Origin: Bacteroidota bacterium | Lineage (GTDB): Bacteria > Bacteroidota > Kryptoniia > Kryptoniales > JAKASW01 | DNA length: 9,087 nucleotides | Reading direction: 5' to 3' | NCBI GenBank assembly: GCA_021796055.1 | Contig: JAJYOS010000204.1 | Coordinates: forward strand, 1 to 9,087 | In this document: piece after piece, positions 1 to 6,000 of the stretch | How positions within the stretch are numbered: position 1 is the first letter of the stretch | How the letters are laid out: the number at the start of each line of letters is the position of its first letter | The notes under the pieces: model-generated | Told to the model about the DNA's origin: nothing | What the model saw: only the letters and a program-made list of their open reading frames with translations | Database searches by the model: none | Made by a program: the position numbers and the translations under genes

Positions 1-1
1 C

Positions 2-124
2 ATTGCGAATCCCATGAGGGCAGAGAGCGAGGTGTCGAAAGAGTCACGGGACTACCGCTCGTTCGCGCTCCTCGATGAACTCGGCACCGTCCCCAAAGTC
101 CGCTACCTGAACGCTATCGAATGA
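2..124 (+). CDS. Iron-sulfur subunit of a CISM/ACIII-type complex, C-terminal end (partial)
   Basis: The frame is open from the window edge and ends at TGA 122-124, giving about 40 residues that finish in LLDELGTVPKVRYLNAIE. A tail of the form NP..SEVSK...R.Y.LL.ELGT.P.V.YL is typical of the C-terminus of ferredoxin-like Fe-S subunits of the ActB/HybA/DmsB/PsrB kind. These relay electrons between a catalytic or haem subunit and an NrfD-type membrane anchor. No cluster-binding cysteines fall in the visible part, so the assignment rests on this tail and on the NrfD gene only 16 bases downstream. It could be either the Fe-S domain of an ActB fusion or a stand-alone four-cluster ferredoxin; the visible sequence cannot separate these. 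The ribosome binding site of the next gene overlaps its stop codon, which indicates one operon. Confidence 0.7.
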   Translation: MANPMRAESEVSKESRDYRSFALLDELGTVPKVRYLNAIE

Positions 125-131
125 GGAAGGA
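123..131 (+). promoter_or_regulatory. Ribosome binding site of the NrfD-like gene
   Basis: The purine-rich GAGGAAGGA ends 9 bases before ATG 141 and overlaps the TGA stop (122-124) of the upstream Fe-S gene. This fixes the start at 141 and suggests translational coupling. Confidence 0.75.
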
Positions 132-140
132 TATTCAATT

Positions 141-1505
141 ATGAGCTATCAAGATCTCCACGACGAAGACGAGGTACTGTTCAGGCCGATCTACGAAAGC
201 AGCAGGAGTTTCTACATCATCGTCATTGTCCTGACGGCGGTTTTTCTCTTCGGATTGGGCTGCTACATACGCCAGTTGTTTTACGGACTCGGCGCCACAG
301 GCATGGATGAACCCGTCTCGTGGGCGTTCTACATTATAGACTTCGTGTTCTTCATCGGCATATCGCATGCAGGAACCCTTATCTCCGCGATATTGCGCTT
401 GTCGAAAGCCGAATGGCGCCGTCCGATCACCAGGATGGCGGAAGTCATCACCGGAATAGTCCTCGCGATCGGCGGTCTCCACCCTGTAATCGACCTGGGA
501 AGACCCGACAGGATTCTCCACCTTTTCGAGAGGGGACGGCTTCAGTCGCCTCTGCTCTGGGACCTCACGAGCGTGACCGCGTATTTCACCGCATCCACGA
601 TTTACCTTTATATACCGATGATCCCCGATATCGCTCTCCTTCGTGATCGCGGCGGTAAGCTGCACAACTTTTACAAGATACTGGCATGGGGATACAAAGG
701 AACGCCGAAGCAGAAACATGCGCTCGAAAGAGCAATAAACATTCTCATGGTCATGGTGATTCCGATAGCGATCTCCGTACACACGATCATCGCATGGATA
801 TTCGGAATGACACTGCAGCCCGGATGGCACAGCACGATATTCGGGCCGTATTTCGTGGTCGGTGCAATCTATTCCGGAATTGCAGCTCTCGTGATTGTCA
901 TGATCGTCTTCAGAAAGGTGTACCACTTTGAAGACTATCTGAAGGAGATTCACTTCAAGTATCTGGGGACGCTGCTTCTTGTCGTCTCATTGCTCTGGAC
1001 ATACTTCACTTTTGCGGAATTCCTCACGACTTTCTACGGTCATGAACCGGCAGAGATGAGAGTCTTCCTTTATAAATTTGTAGGGCCGTATGCGCCGTTT
1101 TTCTGGCTAATGGTCCTCTGTAATTTCCTTATGCCGGTTATCGTTCTCAGCAATAAGAAGACGAAGACGATCAAAGGCATCCTGGTCGCTTCGATAGGAG
1201 TCGTCGTGGGAATGTGGCTCGAGAGGTTAATCATAATAATACCCACACTCGCGAACCCGAGACTGCCTTACCCGACCGGAATGTACACGCCATCCATTAC
1301 GGAAATAGGAATCGCCGCCGCGGCAACTTCCGCGTTCGTGCTGGGTTTCATGGGCTTTTCGAAATTGTTCCCGCTCATTTCAATTTGGGAGACAAAAGAA
1401 GGCAGGGAGCACAGCGTTCATGAGGTCTCGATGCGCCTGAAGGAATATCTGCCGGGGAAGACCGAGGAAAGCCGTGTCGAAGCATCGGTGAAGGCGGAGA
1501 TATGA
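141..1505 (+). CDS. NrfD/PsrC-family integral membrane subunit (ActC-like)
   Basis: This 454-residue protein has about ten hydrophobic helices, roughly at residues 23-42, 57-85, 96-118, 139-166, 198-226, 234-257, 274-299, 309-337, 346-370 and 386-415. The block HPVIDLGRPDR at 114-124 is the conserved NrfD/PsrC signature at the end of helix 3. MWLERLIIIIPTL (358-370), followed by a PYPTGMYTPS-like stretch, also matches ActC-type proteins. Family members anchor an Fe-S subunit to the membrane and exchange electrons with menaquinone or ubiquinone. The length and helix count fit the ActC/ActF and PsrC-long types better than the eight-helix NrfD. There is a charged cytoplasmic tail of about 35 residues. 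It follows an Fe-S subunit tail and precedes a small membrane protein and a cytochrome, as expected for a quinol-linked respiratory complex. Whether it is a true ACIII subunit or belongs to another CISM-type complex is not decided here. Confidence 0.9.
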   Translation: MSYQDLHDEDEVLFRPIYESSRSFYIIVIVLTAVFLFGLGCYIRQLFYGLGATGMDEPVSWAFYIIDFVFFIGISHAGTLISAILRLSKAEWRRPITRMAEVITGIVLAIGGLHPVIDLGRPDRILHLFERGRLQSPLLWDLTSVTAYFTASTIYLYIPMIPDIALLRDRGGKLHNFYKILAWGYKGTPKQKHALERAINILMVMVIPIAISVHTIIAWIFGMTLQPGWHSTIFGPYFVVGAIYSGIAALVIVMIVFRKVYHFEDYLKEIHFKYLGTLLLVVSLLWTYFTFAEFLTTFYGHEPAEMRVFLYKFVGPYAPFFWLMVLCNFLMPVIVLSNKKTKTIKGILVASIGVVVGMWLERLIIIIPTLANPRLPYPTGMYTPSITEIGIAAAATSAFVLGFMGFSKLFPLISIWETKEGREHSVHEVSMRLKEYLPGKTEESRVEASVKAEI

Positions 1506-1562
1506 TGCTTGGCCGCGTTGAATTGTTCTCGGCTGTTTGCAGCAACTCCTTGTTAGAACGAC

Positions 1563-1569
1563 GAAGGGA
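1563..1569 (+). promoter_or_regulatory. Ribosome binding site deciding the start of the 78-residue membrane protein
   Basis: GAAGGGA lies 9 bases before ATG 1579. The same frame can be opened from TTG 1537, but no comparable site precedes that codon and the added 14 residues are not hydrophobic, so 1579 is preferred. Confidence 0.6.
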
Positions 1570-1578
1570 ATCGTAAAT

Positions 1579-1815
1579 ATGAAAGACAGAACAATCTACT
1601 TAATCCAGCTTATGACTCTTTCATTCAACTGGATACTCGCAATAAGTGTGACATTGTGGTTTATCAACCTGGTTGTTGTTGCCAATCAGGTGAAGGACAC
1701 GCAGACGGCCTCGCTGTGGATCAGCATATTGGCGATCACCATCTTCTGGATACTCGCCGGCGTGCTGTCTTACGTGTTCTTCAGCCTCCACAAATATGCT
1801 GATGAAGTGAAATGA
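1579..1815 (+). CDS. Small two-helix membrane protein, unknown subunit of the electron-transfer operon
   Basis: The gene encodes 78 residues with two clear transmembrane segments, about residues 6-33 (ending ISVTLWFINLVVVA) and 46-69 (ISILAITIFWILAGVLSYVF). They are joined by a short polar loop (NQVKDTQTAS), and the C-terminus is charged (HKYADEVK). No cysteine, CxxCH or other cofactor motif is present. I do not recognise a named family. By position it may be an accessory or assembly subunit of the NrfD complex, loosely comparable to the two-helix ActD of ACIII, although ActD is considerably longer. The gene is 73 bases after the NrfD gene, and its stop overlaps the ribosome binding site of the cytochrome gene 10 bases downstream, so all three are probably cotranscribed. 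Confidence 0.75.
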   Translation: MKDRTIYLIQLMTLSFNWILAISVTLWFINLVVVANQVKDTQTASLWISILAITIFWILAGVLSYVFFSLHKYADEVK

Positions 1816-1818
1816 GGA
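1813..1818 (+). promoter_or_regulatory. Ribosome binding site of the cytochrome gene, overlapping the preceding stop
   Basis: TGAGGA contains both the stop codon of the 78-residue protein and a GAGGA site 7 bases before ATG 1826. This tight arrangement suggests coupled translation. Confidence 0.6.
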
Positions 1819-1825
1819 TAACTGT

Positions 1826-2983
1826 ATGGCGAAGAATTTTACACTAAGAACCGCGTTCATATTACTACTCCTTGTTTCAGGTCTGGCTGCGCAGCAGCTG
1901 CCGGAGAATCCACTTGCCGGAAGGGAAGTGTTCGAGAAGGAAGGCTGCCTGAACTGCCATGCCGTGAACGGAGCCGGCGGTAAAATCGGGCCCGATTTTG
2001 GAAAACAGGTGTTCCCCGGGAACGCTTACGACCTCCTTTCTAAGATGTGGAACCACTCCCGGAATATGCTTCTCGTGATGGCGCGGACGAAGACTGAGAG
2101 GCCGCATTTTACAGGCCGGGATTTCCGTCGGCTCGGCGACTTCCTATACTTCATTCGCTATCTCGGACAACCCGGAAATGCACCGACCGGCAGAAGGCTC
2201 TTTGTGAGCAAAGGTTGCATACGCTGCCATTCGATAGGCAAGCCCGTTCGGGGAAAAATTGCGCTCGACAGCATGAAGATTTACGTGTCCCCTGTCAGGC
2301 TCGCACAGGCAATGTGGAACCATTCGATACTCATGCACAGACGGGGAGCTGCCAAGGGAGTGAGGATCCCGACTTTTTCAGACGACCAGTTTGCGGATCT
2401 TACCGCTTACATCCGCTCTGCAAGCTCACTTAAGTCGGATGAAGAGATATATTCGTATCCGGGGAATCCCGTTCGCGGCGAACAGCTGTTCAAAGAGAAG
2501 GGATGCTATTATTGCCACGCAGAAAAGCCGATCGGCCCGAAGATTGACCGCATCTACACCGACCAGAGTGTTACCGAGATTGCAGGTATCATGTGGAATC
2601 ATTCGGGGAAAATGGCAGAGGCGATGAAGACATTGAAACGGCCTTTCCCGTCATTTTCAGGAGACCAGATGGCGGACGTGATTTCATATCTTTACTTCGA
2701 AGGCACGCCGAAGACTGCCGGATCGGCAGAGCTCGGCGCGCGGCTGTTCAAAGAGAAAGGTTGTGAGAGCTGCCACCAAGCCGGCAACCATTTCGGCGCG
2801 CCAACGATTGGGAAGTTCGGGCCGTTCCACGATAAATATGACTTCCTCGCGGCTCTGTGGAACCATGCCCCTCGAATGGAAGAGCTTCTGGTCGCAAGAG
2901 GGAAACAACTCCCGATACTTTTGCCAAATGAAGTCAAATCTTTGTATCTTTTCATAGATGCGAAGACAGAAGCAGGAAAGTGA
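1826..2983 (+). CDS. Exported cytochrome c with four tandem single-haem domains
   Basis: This 385-residue protein begins with a Sec-type signal peptide (hydrophobic residues 9-20, likely cleavage after LAA at 22). Four class-I-like cytochrome c domains follow in tandem, with covalent haem motifs CLNCH (41-45), CIRCH (131-135), CYYCH (227-231) and CESCH (313-317). Each domain has a WNHxxxM motif at 75-81, 164-170, 257-263 and 345-351. The Met of this motif is probably the sixth haem-iron ligand, so each unit carries its own complete haem site. Domains 2 and 3 share P(T/S)FS(D/G)DQ(F/M)AD before the next G-rich LF..KGC haem entry; in domain 4 this becomes PILLPNEV. The protein should be periplasmic and soluble or loosely membrane-bound, with no second membrane segment. 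In ACIII the comparable ActE has a single haem, so the fourfold version suggests a longer electron relay. The last 26 bases overlap the longest reading of the cupredoxin gene. Confidence 0.93.
   Translation: MAKNFTLRTAFILLLLVSGLAAQQLPENPLAGREVFEKEGCLNCHAVNGAGGKIGPDFGKQVFPGNAYDLLSKMWNHSRNMLLVMARTKTERPHFTGRDFRRLGDFLYFIRYLGQPGNAPTGRRLFVSKGCIRCHSIGKPVRGKIALDSMKIYVSPVRLAQAMWNHSILMHRRGAAKGVRIPTFSDDQFADLTAYIRSASSLKSDEEIYSYPGNPVRGEQLFKEKGCYYCHAEKPIGPKIDRIYTDQSVTEIAGIMWNHSGKMAEAMKTLKRPFPSFSGDQMADVISYLYFEGTPKTAGSAELGARLFKEKGCESCHQAGNHFGAPTIGKFGPFHDKYDFLAALWNHAPRMEELLVARGKQLPILLPNEVKSLYLFIDAKTEAGK
1946..2878 (+). repeat. Fourfold internal repeat of a cytochrome c domain
   Basis: Four copies of a CxxCH to WNHxxxM module lie in the cytochrome gene, from the first CxxCH codon to the last WNHxxxM Met. 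The haem motifs are spaced 90, 96 and 86 residues apart. Identity is concentrated in the LF..KGC entry, the haem motif and the WNH block, consistent with old tandem duplication of one domain. Confidence 0.85.
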
Positions 2984-3668
2984 AGCCGGAACAATATACC
3001 TGACCGACGGAGCCGCGCGAATCGCCCGCTGTATTGATACCGGGGACTGTCGGAGAAGCGGATTCCCGGGTTCCCGTTTGTTCCTCATGGCTGTGATTTG
3101 TATGCTTTCCTTCTTGTTAGCTCCAGTCATTGCCCGTGCCGGTGATGTCAAGGGGAAGGTGGTTATTGTGAACGGGTCGAGCAATGCAAACGCAGTTATA
3201 TATGTGGAGAATGTGGACAGTGTATTTGCTCCGCCGGACACGGACGCCATCATGGATCAGAAACATCTTGCATACATGCCTGAAGTCCTTCCGATTCTTG
3301 CCGGGACGACCGTGAAATTTCTCAACAACGACGACGTGCTCCATGATGTCTTTACGCCTTCTCAATGCGCAGGGAGTTTCGACCTGGGATCGTTCCCGCC
3401 GGGGGAAAGCAAGACCCACGTGTTTAAGAGGCCAGGCTGCTTTTCTCTCATTCTCTGCGACATTCATCCTGAGATGCAGGCGTGGATAGTGGTTTTGCAG
3501 AATCCGTATTTTGCCGTGACCGATCATGAAGGTAACTACGAGATAAGGGGAATACCCGCCGGGACGTACATTCTCCGGGCTTGGTTCGGTTACTACAAAA
3601 GCGAGTCAGTAAAGACAGTAGTGTCTCAGAATGGTACTGTCAACGTGGATTTTCAACTTAGGCAGTAG
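2958..3668 (+). CDS. Exported cupredoxin (type 1 copper) with C-terminal carboxypeptidase-regulatory-like domain
   Basis: The longest reading is 236 residues. A hydrophobic export segment lies at residues 42-58, ending PVIARA, with likely cleavage before GDVKG (about residue 62). The plastocyanin/MauL-like copper fold follows. His129 in FLNNDDVLHDVF, and Cys167, His170 and Met173 in CDIHPEM, form a full type 1 copper ligand set. FDLGSFPPGES and FKRPGCFSL are typical flanking strands. Residues 184-236 (TDHEGNYEIRGIPAGTYILRAW) form a small regulatory-like beta-sandwich domain often found in this protein group. The role is probably periplasmic one-electron carrier or terminal relay for the upstream complex. 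The start is uncertain. ATG 2958 overlaps the cytochrome gene by 26 bases and lacks a clear ribosome binding site. ATG 3087 or TTG 3078 would give a more ordinary signal peptide, also without a good site. Confidence 0.85.
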   Translation: MRRQKQESEAGTIYLTDGAARIARCIDTGDCRRSGFPGSRLFLMAVICMLSFLLAPVIARAGDVKGKVVIVNGSSNANAVIYVENVDSVFAPPDTDAIMDQKHLAYMPEVLPILAGTTVKFLNNDDVLHDVFTPSQCAGSFDLGSFPPGESKTHVFKRPGCFSLILCDIHPEMQAWIVVLQNPYFAVTDHEGNYEIRGIPAGTYILRAWFGYYKSESVKTVVSQNGTVNVDFQLRQ

Positions 3669-3977
3669 GTGCCTCCCGCCTGCGAACGGAGACCTCGATG
3701 CTCCGGCAACATTCGTCGATAAGTGCGAAGATGATCGCTTCCAGGGAAATGCGGGTGTCACTACCCTCACATTTATCACTTTCCCCTAATAGAAGCTGGA
3801 ATCGTGGATTTTAGTCCCATTTCGGTTACCTAAATTATGATGCAACGACCTTCTCCCGACTCCGCCAAAGTTACCTTTTTTATGATTCAATGCGGTGTGA
3901 CGAAAGCCCTTTCCACGCTAAGGCGAATATTGTTAACTTTAAACCGATTGTCAGGCGGGTGTTAATGACGGTTCTGG

Positions 3978-4014
3978 AAAATTCCCCCGGAGGTGCGCGT
4001 GCTCGGGGAGTTTT
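3978..4014 (+). terminator. Hairpin with T run: possible terminator or leader attenuator
   Basis: AAAATTCCCC (3978-3987) pairs with GGGGAGTTTT (4005-4014): ten pairs with one T-G wobble and a 17-base GC-rich loop. The T run forms the 3' arm of the stem, as in A/T-flanked bidirectional terminators. It lies 310 bases after the cupredoxin stop and 68 bases before the AraC start, so it could end read-through from the operon or act inside the AraC leader. Confidence 0.4.
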
Positions 4015-4067
4015 CTGATTGCAGAGATGGCCCGAATATTCTGGAATGCATTTAAGGCAGCATTTTT

Positions 4068-4073
4068 AGGAGG
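4068..4073 (+). promoter_or_regulatory. Ribosome binding site of the AraC-family gene
   Basis: A perfect AGGAGG lies 9 bases before ATG 4083, the strongest such site in the window, and fixes the start. Confidence 0.8.
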
Positions 4074-4082
4074 CTAATTCGC

Positions 4083-5087
4083 ATGGGCGTTTCAGTGCGT
4101 GGGAAAGTGACGGATTTGTCCGTTGAGTACAACGGGCTTTCGCTTACGACATTCATGCAGCCGCCGCCGCGGCACCTTAGTGAGTTTATTGAATACTACT
4201 ACGGTGAAGAGGCGGTTCTTTCGGACTACTCGGGCGAGTACATGCCGCACCAGGTCGTCGAGCTTCCGTCGCCAGGCGTGGGAATGCATTTTTGCTACCA
4301 CGATACGACTTTCACGTTTAAAGACAACAATAAGAGAGTTGCAATCGGAAGTTCCGTTACGGGACCACATAATCTACAGACTCCTTTCGTTGTCAGTGAC
4401 TTCAAGAAGGTTTGCAAAGTAATCCACATAAAGTTCCGGCCCGGGGGCTTTTTCAGACTTTTCAGGATACCGGAGAGCGAAATCAGAAACACATTCTATG
4501 AGCTTCCCGCCGTCATTGGAAACGAAATCAGGAGCATAGAAAATCGGCTCAATGATTGTGCGTCGACTGCAGAGAGAATACTGATCCTTGATAACTATTT
4601 TTCTCGGAAGATCAAATACAAATCATATGAAGCATCGATGGAAAATGTTCTTGCAGCCACAAGTGTAATCGTCGAAGCAGGGGGAAGGAAAAGGATAAGG
4701 GAAGTAATGCGACAACTGCACGTTGCGAAAAGGACATTGGATCGCCAATTCATCAGTTGGCTTGGACTTACGCCGAAAGAATTCTCGAGAGTGGTAAGAT
4801 TCAAGGATGTCATGAATAGCATCTTGGGAACGAATAACCCGGATTGGTGTGGGCTTGCAGAGACACACGGCTATTACGATCAAGCGCATCTCATAGATGA
4901 ATTCAAAACTGCGACGAGCATTCCACCCGATTCTTTCGTCAAGCACAGCGGACGATCGATAGTACGGTTCAGAACAGGCTTGTTTATTACAATGCTCACG
5001 AGACCAATAGACGATATGCCTTCCTCATATAGGGAGCTCATGAGGGAAACAATACAGAATGACGAGAAGGTGAGAAAACTTATCTAA
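4083..5087 (+). CDS. AraC-family transcriptional regulator
   Basis: The protein has 334 residues. The N-terminal part (about 15-180) is a sensing domain of the kind seen in AraC regulators with HIKFRPGGFFRLFRIPESEI (115-134). This matches the F.PGG...LF..P..E block in that group, preceded by a cupin-like run with GPH (94-96). The DNA-binding part carries two helix-turn-helix units at about 204-228 (IREVMRQLHVAKRTLDRQF...) and 257-286, where GYYDQAHLIDEFKTATSIPPDSF is the standard second-helix AraC signature. Some 45 further residues follow the second HTH (RTGLFITMLTRPIDD...), which is longer than usual and has no recognised domain. The ligand and targets are unknown. Its nearest upstream neighbour is the electron-transfer operon on the same strand, but the 414-base gap contains a possible terminator, so control of that operon is only a guess. 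Confidence 0.9.
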   Translation: MGVSVRGKVTDLSVEYNGLSLTTFMQPPPRHLSEFIEYYYGEEAVLSDYSGEYMPHQVVELPSPGVGMHFCYHDTTFTFKDNNKRVAIGSSVTGPHNLQTPFVVSDFKKVCKVIHIKFRPGGFFRLFRIPESEIRNTFYELPAVIGNEIRSIENRLNDCASTAERILILDNYFSRKIKYKSYEASMENVLAATSVIVEAGGRKRIREVMRQLHVAKRTLDRQFISWLGLTPKEFSRVVRFKDVMNSILGTNNPDWCGLAETHGYYDQAHLIDEFKTATSIPPDSFVKHSGRSIVRFRTGLFITMLTRPIDDMPSSYRELMRETIQNDEKVRKLI

Positions 5088-5504
5088 CGGGGTACAGTCA
5101 GGGTAAGCCTCAATCACCAAAACTCAAGCTCCTCCAAAGTTATTCCGTTCAAAGTCCTTCCCGAAGGGACCCTTAGGGTCGGACAAATAAATTTCAGGTT
5201 CCAGTTCCGAAATCCCATACAATGGCGTCGTCGTCTTACGAGTTTGCATATTTGGATACCGCACCTCGTTTGGAATTTTGTGTTTGTTACTTGGTGTTTC
5301 TCTCCCTGACCTTTCCGCTCTAAACTAGTGACCTGTCTCGACCGGCCTCTTCAAATACCGTCTTGATCCCCCAGTGGCCCCTTTTTCCAATACAACCTGA
5401 AAAAGTATGCATATCTTTGATACGGAAAGTGCCTCGCATAAACGAGTACTTTTGGTGGTCGGACATTTTCTTCATCAAATCTTCTTTCAGTCGGGAGGGC
5501 GCTG
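5088..5504 (+). other. Non-coding gap upstream of the ISL3 fragment
   Basis: I see no gene in these 417 bases. About 65 bases after the AraC stop, a small inverted repeat GACCC (5168-5172) / GGGTC (5176-5180) overlaps a second pairing option, AAGGG/CCCTT. It has no T run, so it is only a weak terminator candidate. The part near 5340-5500 should contain the left end of the insertion sequence if the transposase fragment still has its natural leader, but I could not confirm a terminal repeat because the right end is missing. Confidence 0.5.
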
Positions 5505-5951
5505 ATGAGTGAGACTTTGCTGCAACATGCCTTAGGTCTGAAATGCCAGGAAATTATGACAGCAGAGTACGGCAAGCAGAGAATTGACGTTCATATACGA
5601 ACTAAAGCTCAATATTTGACTTGTGCGGAATGCGGAAGCAAGAACGTCCTTAAGAAAGGATATACCGAACGCTGTTTCCTTACCGCGCCGATCGGTTCAA
5701 AAACCGTGCACTTGATTGCTCAAATACAGCGGCTCGAGTGCAGAGACTGCGGCCTGATCCGGCAGGAGCATATTGGGTACGCCGACCCGAAGAAGAGTTA
5801 CACGCACTTTCTGGAAGAGTATATGGACGATTTACTGGAAACAATCTCGGTTGCAGCTGTCGCTTCAAGACTTGGGATGAGCTGGAATACGGTAAAAGGG
5901 ATACAGACAAGGAATGAGAAAACCGGCAAGGCGAAACGCAACCCAGAGTGA
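5505..5951 (+). CDS. ISL3-family transposase, N-terminal fragment (truncated, probably inactive)
   Basis: These 148 residues match the start of ISL3 transposases. The opening MSETLLQHALGL resembles the usual MST.LLYHAFGL. A zf-ISL3 zinc finger follows with ligands Cys40/Cys43 (CAEC) and Cys79/Cys82 (CRDC). Then comes GYADPKKSYT, and an HTH at about 114-134 ending SRLGMSWNTVKGIQ. Intact family members have roughly 400 residues, with a DDE catalytic domain after this HTH. Here the frame leaves family-like sequence after KGIQ (134) and ends in TRNEKTGKAKRNPE, so the catalytic domain is absent. A GGGAGGG site (5493-5499) precedes the ATG, so the fragment may still be translated and could bind DNA. 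Most likely it is the left part of an insertion sequence broken by a deletion or rearrangement near 5907. The next gene starts 50 bases after its stop. Confidence 0.82.
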   Translation: MSETLLQHALGLKCQEIMTAEYGKQRIDVHIRTKAQYLTCAECGSKNVLKKGYTERCFLTAPIGSKTVHLIAQIQRLECRDCGLIRQEHIGYADPKKSYTHFLEEYMDDLLETISVAAVASRLGMSWNTVKGIQTRNEKTGKAKRNPE

Positions 5952-5986
5952 AATCTTATGCGGGAAAAATAAAAAACAAACAAATG

Positions 5987-5994
5987 AAAAGGAG
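5987..5994 (+). promoter_or_regulatory. Ribosome binding site deciding the start of the propeller protein
   Basis: AAAAGGAG ends 6 bases before ATG 6001 inside an A-rich leader (5965-6000). The frame is open back to ATG 5914, inside the ISL3 fragment, but those 29 residues are charged and would bury the signal peptide, so 6001 is the start. Confidence 0.8.
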
Positions 5995-6000
5995 CCAAAA

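Larger units (their letters stand above)
3669..4082 (+). other. Non-coding gap between the electron-transfer operon and the AraC gene
   Basis: No convincing gene lies in these 414 bases. Just after the operon, CGGAG (3687-3691) and CTCCG (3701-3705) could form a weak 5-bp hairpin without a T run. A 42-codon open frame at 3837-3965 has no ribosome binding site and looks accidental. A better hairpin at 3978-4014 is listed separately. The stretch probably holds the 3' end of the operon and the promoter and leader of the AraC gene, but I could not pick a convincing -35/-10 pair. Confidence 0.6.

Noticed and set aside
135..953. A 272-residue minus-strand open frame
   Set aside because: It is the antisense of the NrfD gene. 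Its translation is rich in charged residues without domains, while the plus strand shows ten membrane helices and a conserved family motif.
1537..1578. TTG start giving a 92-residue version of the two-helix protein
   Set aside because: ATG 1579 has a GAAGGGA site at good spacing, and the extra residues are not part of the membrane helices.
2684..3253. A 189-residue minus-strand open frame
   Set aside because: It overlaps the fourth haem domain and the cupredoxin start, both strongly supported on the plus strand; no ribosome binding site or family motif was seen.
3837..3965. A 42-codon plus-strand open frame before the AraC gene
   Set aside because: There is no ribosome binding site, the composition is low-information, and nothing recognisable is encoded.
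3930..3966. TTGTTA...TGTTAAT as a promoter for the AraC gene
   Set aside because: The spacing is about 24 bases, too long for a -35/-10 pair, and the promoter consensus of this group differs.
5344..5362. GGCCTCTTCAAATACCG-like stretch as possible left terminal repeat of the ISL3 element
   Set aside because: It loosely resembles the GG.TCTTC ends of some ISL3 elements, but with no right end or target duplication to compare, the match is not supportable.
5914..6000. Longer start (ATG 5914) for the propeller protein
   Set aside because: It would place 29 charged residues before a clear signal peptide and lies inside the ISL3 fragment; ATG 6001 has AAAAGGAG just upstream.
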